Shown here: in pieces, positions 61,041 through 64,000 of the stretch
How the letters are laid out: the number at the start of each line of letters is the position of its first letter
How positions within the stretch are numbered: the stretch's first letter is position 1
From: Opitutia bacterium
Lineage (GTDB): Bacteria; Verrucomicrobiota; Verrucomicrobiia; Opitutales; Opitutaceae
Direction: 5' to 3'
Length of the DNA stretch: 64,000 nucleotides
Assembly (NCBI GenBank): GCA_016217545.1
Contig: JACRHT010000002.1
Coordinates: forward strand, 496,001 to 560,000
Program-made: the position numbers and the translations under genes
The notes under the pieces: generated by a model
The model's input: only the letters and a program-made list of their open reading frames with translations
What the model was told of the DNA's origin: nothing
The model's database searches: none

Positions 61041-62296
61041 GCGCGCTGCCGCCGGAGTTGCCGATCCGTCCCTTCACGCGCCCGGTGCGCGGCAGCGCCA
61101 CGCTGCCCGGCTCGAAGAGCATCACGAACCGCGCGCTGATTCTCGCCGCCCTTTCCCGTCGCACGGTCACGCTGCGCGGCGCGCTCTTCAGCCGCGACAC
61201 GCGCATCATGATCGCCGCGCTCCGCGCGCTCGGCTTCGCGGTGGAATTCGACGAGGCGGCGCTGACGATCACGATCACCGGCCACGGCGGCCAGATCCCG
61301 AATCGCGAGGCGCGCATCGACGTCGGCAACGCCGGCACCGCCGCGCGTTTCCTCACCGCGTTCGTCTGCCTGCGCCCTGACGGCGTCTATCATTTCGACG
61401 GCGACGAAGCCATGCGCCGCCGGCCCATCGGCGCGCTCCTCGACGCGCTCGCGATGCAAGGCGCGCAAGCCGACTCGCGCGCGTTCCCCTTCACGCTGCG
61501 CACCGCCGGCCTGCCCGGCGGCACGGTCGAACTCGACGCCTCCGAAAGCAGCCAGATGCTCTCCGCGCTGTTGATGGTCGCGCCGCACGCGCGCACGCCG
61601 CTCCGGGTGCAACTGACCAGCGAGGCCGGCTCGAAGCCGTTCGTCGTGATGACCGAGGCGATGGTGAAACAGTTTTCGCCCGCGCCCGCCGTCTACGACA
61701 TCGAGGGCGATGCGTCCGCCGCGAGCTACTTCCTCGCGCTCCCGCTCGTCACCGGCGGTGAACTCGCACTGCCCAACTACCACGGCTCGCTGCAGGGCGA
61801 TTTCAAGTTCCGCGAAGTCCTCGCGTCCGTCGGCCTGCTTTCCGGCGCGGAGGCTGGTGCATTCACCTGCTCGGCCGCGCGCGGCGCACGCCACCTCGGG
61901 GTGACGCGCAACTTCCGCGAGTTTTCCGACACCTTCCTCACCCTCGCCGCCATCGCCCCGCTGCTCGACGGCCCGACGCTCATCAGCGGCATCGCCCACA
62001 CGCGCAAACAGGAAACCGACCGCGTCGCCGGCATGGCGCGCGAGCTGCGCAAGCTCGGCCAGCACGTGATCGAGCAGGAAGATTCGCTCGAAATCCACCC
62101 GCGCCCGCTCGTGTCCGGCGTGCCGATCGAGACCTATCACGATCACCGTTTCGCGATGAGCTTCGGCATCCTCGGCTGCCACGACCTGCACGGCGACGGG
62201 CGCCCCTGGCTCACGATCAAGGACCCGGCCTGCTGCGCGAAGACCTTTCCCGCATTCTTTGACTTGCTGGCCCGCCTTCACGCTGGCTCACATTGA
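61037..62296 (+). CDS. aroA: 3-phosphoshikimate 1-carboxyvinyltransferase (EPSP synthase)
   Basis: The 419-aa enzyme joins phosphoenolpyruvate to shikimate-3-phosphate. Landmarks are LPGSKSITNRALILAALS, the PEP loop NAGTAARFLTA, MRRRPIGALLDAL, SSQMLSALLMVAP, EGDASAASYFLALPLV, ETDRVAGMARELRKLG and YHDHRFAMSF. The replacement of MRP by ARF after NAGTA is seen in some glyphosate-tolerant forms as well as in ordinary enzymes, so tolerance cannot be inferred. It is the second gene of tyrA-aroA-cmk-plsC. Confidence 0.95.
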   Translation: MSALPPELPIRPFTRPVRGSATLPGSKSITNRALILAALSRRTVTLRGALFSRDTRIMIAALRALGFAVEFDEAALTITITGHGGQIPNREARIDVGNAGTAARFLTAFVCLRPDGVYHFDGDEAMRRRPIGALLDALAMQGAQADSRAFPFTLRTAGLPGGTVELDASESSQMLSALLMVAPHARTPLRVQLTSEAGSKPFVVMTEAMVKQFSPAPAVYDIEGDASAASYFLALPLVTGGELALPNYHGSLQGDFKFREVLASVGLLSGAEAGAFTCSAARGARHLGVTRNFREFSDTFLTLAAIAPLLDGPTLISGIAHTRKQETDRVAGMARELRKLGQHVIEQEDSLEIHPRPLVSGVPIETYHDHRFAMSFGILGCHDLHGDGRPWLTIKDPACCAKTFPAFFDLLARLHAGSH

Positions 62297-62303
62297 GGCG
62301 CGC

Positions 62304-62960
62304 ATGGGCCTCCCGTTCATCATCGTCGCCATCGACGGCGGCGCCGCTTCCGGCAAATCCAGTTCGTCCCGCATCCTCGCGGAGCGTTTCAACCTGCTCC
62401 ACGTCGACACCGGTTCGTTCTATCGCCACCTCACCAGCGAACTGCTCCGCCGCCGCGTGCCGCACACCGATCTGCCCGCGCTGCGCGCCGTGCTGCCCGA
62501 GCTGAAATTCGACACGCGCCTCGAAGGCCGCTCGGCCCGCATGCTCATCGGCGGGCAGCCCGCCGGCGACGAGATCCGCAGCGCCGCGGTGAACGAACAC
62601 GTCGCTCAATACTCCGCCGTGCCCGAGGTGCGCGAAGTCCTCATCGGTTACCAGCGCGGCCAGGCCGACGTCGCGAAACAACACGGTTTCCGTGGTCTCG
62701 TGATGGAGGGCCGCGACATCGGCTCGAAGATTTTCCCCGCCGCGGATTGCCGCTTCTTCCTCTTCGCCGATCCGGCTGAGCGCGCGAAACGCCGCGCCGC
62801 CGAGGGTCGCCAGGATGTCATCGGCAAGCGCGACACGATCGACAGCGTGCGTCTCAACCAGAGCGCGCAGGGCGCGATCGCGATCGACAGCACGTTCCTC
62901 ACCCTCGAGCAGGTCGTCGACTCGATGGCCAAGCTCATCGCCGAAAAAATGGGAGCCTGA
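62304..62960 (+). CDS. cmk: Cytidylate kinase
   Basis: The product has 218 aa. Start MGLPFIIVAIDGGAASGKSS carries the P-loop. NMP-binding residues lie in HVDTGSFYRHLTSEL and the core region, and GLVMEGRDIGSKIFPAA and DSVRLNQSAQGAIAIDST are typical of bacterial Cmk. It phosphorylates CMP and dCMP. It starts 7 bp after aroA. The link with aromatic amino acid genes is positional, as in other bacteria where aroA and cmk adjoin. Confidence 0.95.
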   Translation: MGLPFIIVAIDGGAASGKSSSSRILAERFNLLHVDTGSFYRHLTSELLRRRVPHTDLPALRAVLPELKFDTRLEGRSARMLIGGQPAGDEIRSAAVNEHVAQYSAVPEVREVLIGYQRGQADVAKQHGFRGLVMEGRDIGSKIFPAADCRFFLFADPAERAKRRAAEGRQDVIGKRDTIDSVRLNQSAQGAIAIDSTFLTLEQVVDSMAKLIAEKMGA

Positions 62961-62966
62961 TCCGCC

Positions 62967-63626
62967 ATGCCGCGCACGACCGACCACCTGACGATGCGGC
63001 CGTTCTACTCGTTCTTCCACTATTGGGTGGCGCAGTGGCACTCGATGTGGTTCCGCGGCGAGGTCGCCGGCACGCACCACATTCCCGCGACCGGCCCGTT
63101 CCTCATCGCCGGCAACCACGCCAGCCTGCTCGATCCGCCGTTCGTCGGCTGCCAGGTGCCGCGCCAGATGCGCCCCTTCGCGCGCAAGACACTCTGGAGC
63201 GGCAAGGTGTTCAGCTGGTGGCTCGACCAAGTGGAATGCATCCCCGTCGATCGCGACAGCGGCGACGTCGGTGCCATTCGCAAGGTCCTCCAAGCGCTGC
63301 ACGACAACCGCGGCATCATTCTTTTTCCGGAAGGCACGCGCTCGCCCGATGGCCAATTGCAAAAGCCCAAGGCCGGCGTCGGCCTGATGGCGTGCAAGAC
63401 CGGCGCGCCCGTCGTGCCCGCGCGCATCTACGGCTCGTTCGAAGCGTTTGGCCGCGGCGCATCCGTGCCGCGCTTCGGCACGCGCGTCGATGTTGTGTTC
63501 GGCCCGCCGATCACCGCCGCGGAATACGACGATCCGTCCGCCGGCAAGGAGCGCTACCAACTCGCCTCCGAGCGCATCTTCGCCCGCATCGCCGCCCTGC
63601 CGCGCCCGCACTACGCGGTGATTTGA
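62967..63626 (+). CDS. plsC: 1-acyl-sn-glycerol-3-phosphate acyltransferase
   Basis: The 219-aa PlsC-like protein has the catalytic NHASLLDPP (H-x4-D), the binding block CIPVDRD and the acceptor motif FPEGTRSPDG. It makes phosphatidic acid in the membrane from lysophosphatidate and acyl-ACP/CoA. It begins 6 bp after cmk and closes the operon. Palindromic repeats follow directly. Confidence 0.93.
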   Translation: MPRTTDHLTMRPFYSFFHYWVAQWHSMWFRGEVAGTHHIPATGPFLIAGNHASLLDPPFVGCQVPRQMRPFARKTLWSGKVFSWWLDQVECIPVDRDSGDVGAIRKVLQALHDNRGIILFPEGTRSPDGQLQKPKAGVGLMACKTGAPVVPARIYGSFEAFGRGASVPRFGTRVDVVFGPPITAAEYDDPSAGKERYQLASERIFARIAALPRPHYAVI

Positions 63627-63627
63627 A

Positions 63628-63649
63628 GTAGCGCAGGCTTCCAGCCTGC
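63628..63649. repeat. CAGGCTTCCAGCCTG hairpin after plsC
   Basis: GCAGGCT and AGCCTGC form a 7-bp stem around TCC, one base after the plsC stop. It could terminate the operon (no T run) or be a REP-type repeat. Confidence 0.6.
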
Positions 63650-63699
63650 TCCGAAAGAGGCTGGGCGCCGATCTTCTCACCTGCCGAGCGACAGCGTAA

Positions 63700-63755
63700 T
63701 AGGCAGCGAGCTTGCTCGCGCCTCGAGCGATTGGCGCGAGCAAGCTCGCGGCCTA
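63700..63755. repeat. AGCGAGCTTGCTCGCGCC repeat, complete palindrome
   Basis: The left arm 63700-63722 pairs with 63733-63755 (right arm has CGG for the left arm's CTG). The left arm is identical to 58443-58465. It separates plsC from the convergent dehydrogenase. The 130-bp gap 63627-63756 holds only repeats. Confidence 0.85.
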
Positions 63756-63756
63756 C

Positions 63757-64000
63757 CTATCCGCGCACCACGCACTCGCGCGTGATCTCGCCCACGCTCC
63801 GACACCCCGCGAGGCCCATCGTCAGGTCGAACTCCGCGAGGACATTCGCGAGCACTTCGCGCACGCCGTCCTCGCCCGCGAGCGCTAGTCCATAGACGTA
63901 GGGCCGCCCGAGACACACCGCACGCGCCCCGAGCGCCAGCGCCTTGAACACGTCCGCGCCGCCGCGCACGCCGCTGTCGAAGAGCACGGGGATTTTCCCG
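63757..64000 (-). CDS. FMN-dependent alpha-hydroxy-acid dehydrogenase, C-terminal part (5' end outside the window)
   Basis: The frame is open past the window edge; about 80 C-terminal residues are visible. [19 protein letters not shown] and [12 protein letters not shown], then [11 protein letters not shown], match the lactate dehydrogenase/glycolate oxidase family, where the Arg of SGVRGG and the GRPYVYGL loop contact FMN phosphate. It oxidises a 2-hydroxy acid; which one cannot be told. Confidence 0.88.
   Translation of the reverse strand, partial: GKIPVLFDSGVRGGADVFKALALGARAVCLGRPYVYGLALAGEDGVREVLANVLAEFDLTMGLAGCRSVGEITRECVVRG

Noticed and set aside
61037-62296. Glyphosate-tolerant EPSP synthase
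   Set aside because: NAGTAARFLTA differs from the E. coli form, but such changes are common in natural variants and do not prove tolerance.
63757-64000. Complete small protein of ~76 aa at the end of the window
   Set aside because: The frame continues past the edge and the sequence is the C-terminus of an FMN-dependent dehydrogenase.

Overview
The window is high-GC chromosomal DNA from a Gram-negative bacterium. It encodes outer-membrane beta-barrels, a TolC-type efflux system, a Kdo transferase and an exosortase. Gene content and style (YbeY next to PhoH, a bacterial deoxyhypusine-synthase homologue, paired M16 peptidases, a very large TonB-dependent receptor ending in RLRF, abundant dispersed palindromes) suggest Verrucomicrobiota, most likely Opitutaceae. 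That placement is an inference from family knowledge, not from a marker gene. No phage, plasmid, CRISPR array or rRNA operon is present.

Layout. 1-1927 is the C-terminal part of a TonB-dependent receptor with a clean terminator. 2157-6871 holds miaA, a diacylglycerol-kinase-like lipid kinase, a response-regulator diguanylate cyclase, trpA and an EEP-family hydrolase. tRNA-His lies at 6976-7053. 7154-11031 carries a hybrid histidine kinase convergent with a chemoreceptor. 11175-19503 is a phosphate block: DUF47 protein plus PiT transporter on the plus strand, and porin-pstS-pstC-pstA-pstB-phoU on the minus strand. 19805-25309 has a SNF2 helicase, a PPP-type phosphatase and polyphosphate kinase. 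25507-28701 is a three-gene operon: GT4 glycosyltransferase, PlcP-like phosphoesterase and MGDG-synthase-like glycosyltransferase. Then come waaA, a four-helix-bundle gene bracketed by inverted repeats, a deoxyhypusine synthase homologue, two M16 peptidases, an exosortase with a DUF2238 protein, a hydrolase, a HIT protein, phoH-ybeY, DUF502, recO, and tetR with a tripartite RND efflux operon. 50428-52866 is an XPD-like helicase with an N-terminal nuclease-like domain. 52869-56702 is a YtrA-type ABC operon. The window ends with a PIN-TRAM protein, an EVE protein, a SUMF1-like membrane protein, the tyrA-aroA-cmk-plsC operon and the end of an FMN-dependent dehydrogenase.

Main themes. (1) Phosphate. 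Direct repeats of about 7 bp with an 11-bp period, the architecture of a Pho box, precede the porin-pst operon, pstC, and the ppk/glycolipid intergenic region. Together with a PlcP-like enzyme and two lipid-type glycosyltransferases, this suggests a phosphate-starvation membrane-remodelling regulon (phospholipid degraded to diacylglycerol, then glycolipid) beside phosphate uptake and polyphosphate storage. (2) Repeats. There are short degenerate tandem repeats with a strict 7-nt period, some inside genes (ybeY, the XPD-like helicase, the end of the GT4 gene). Several palindromic repeat families are also dispersed, some in coding sequence. One small gene sits between 39-nt inverted repeats and may be a small mobile cassette.
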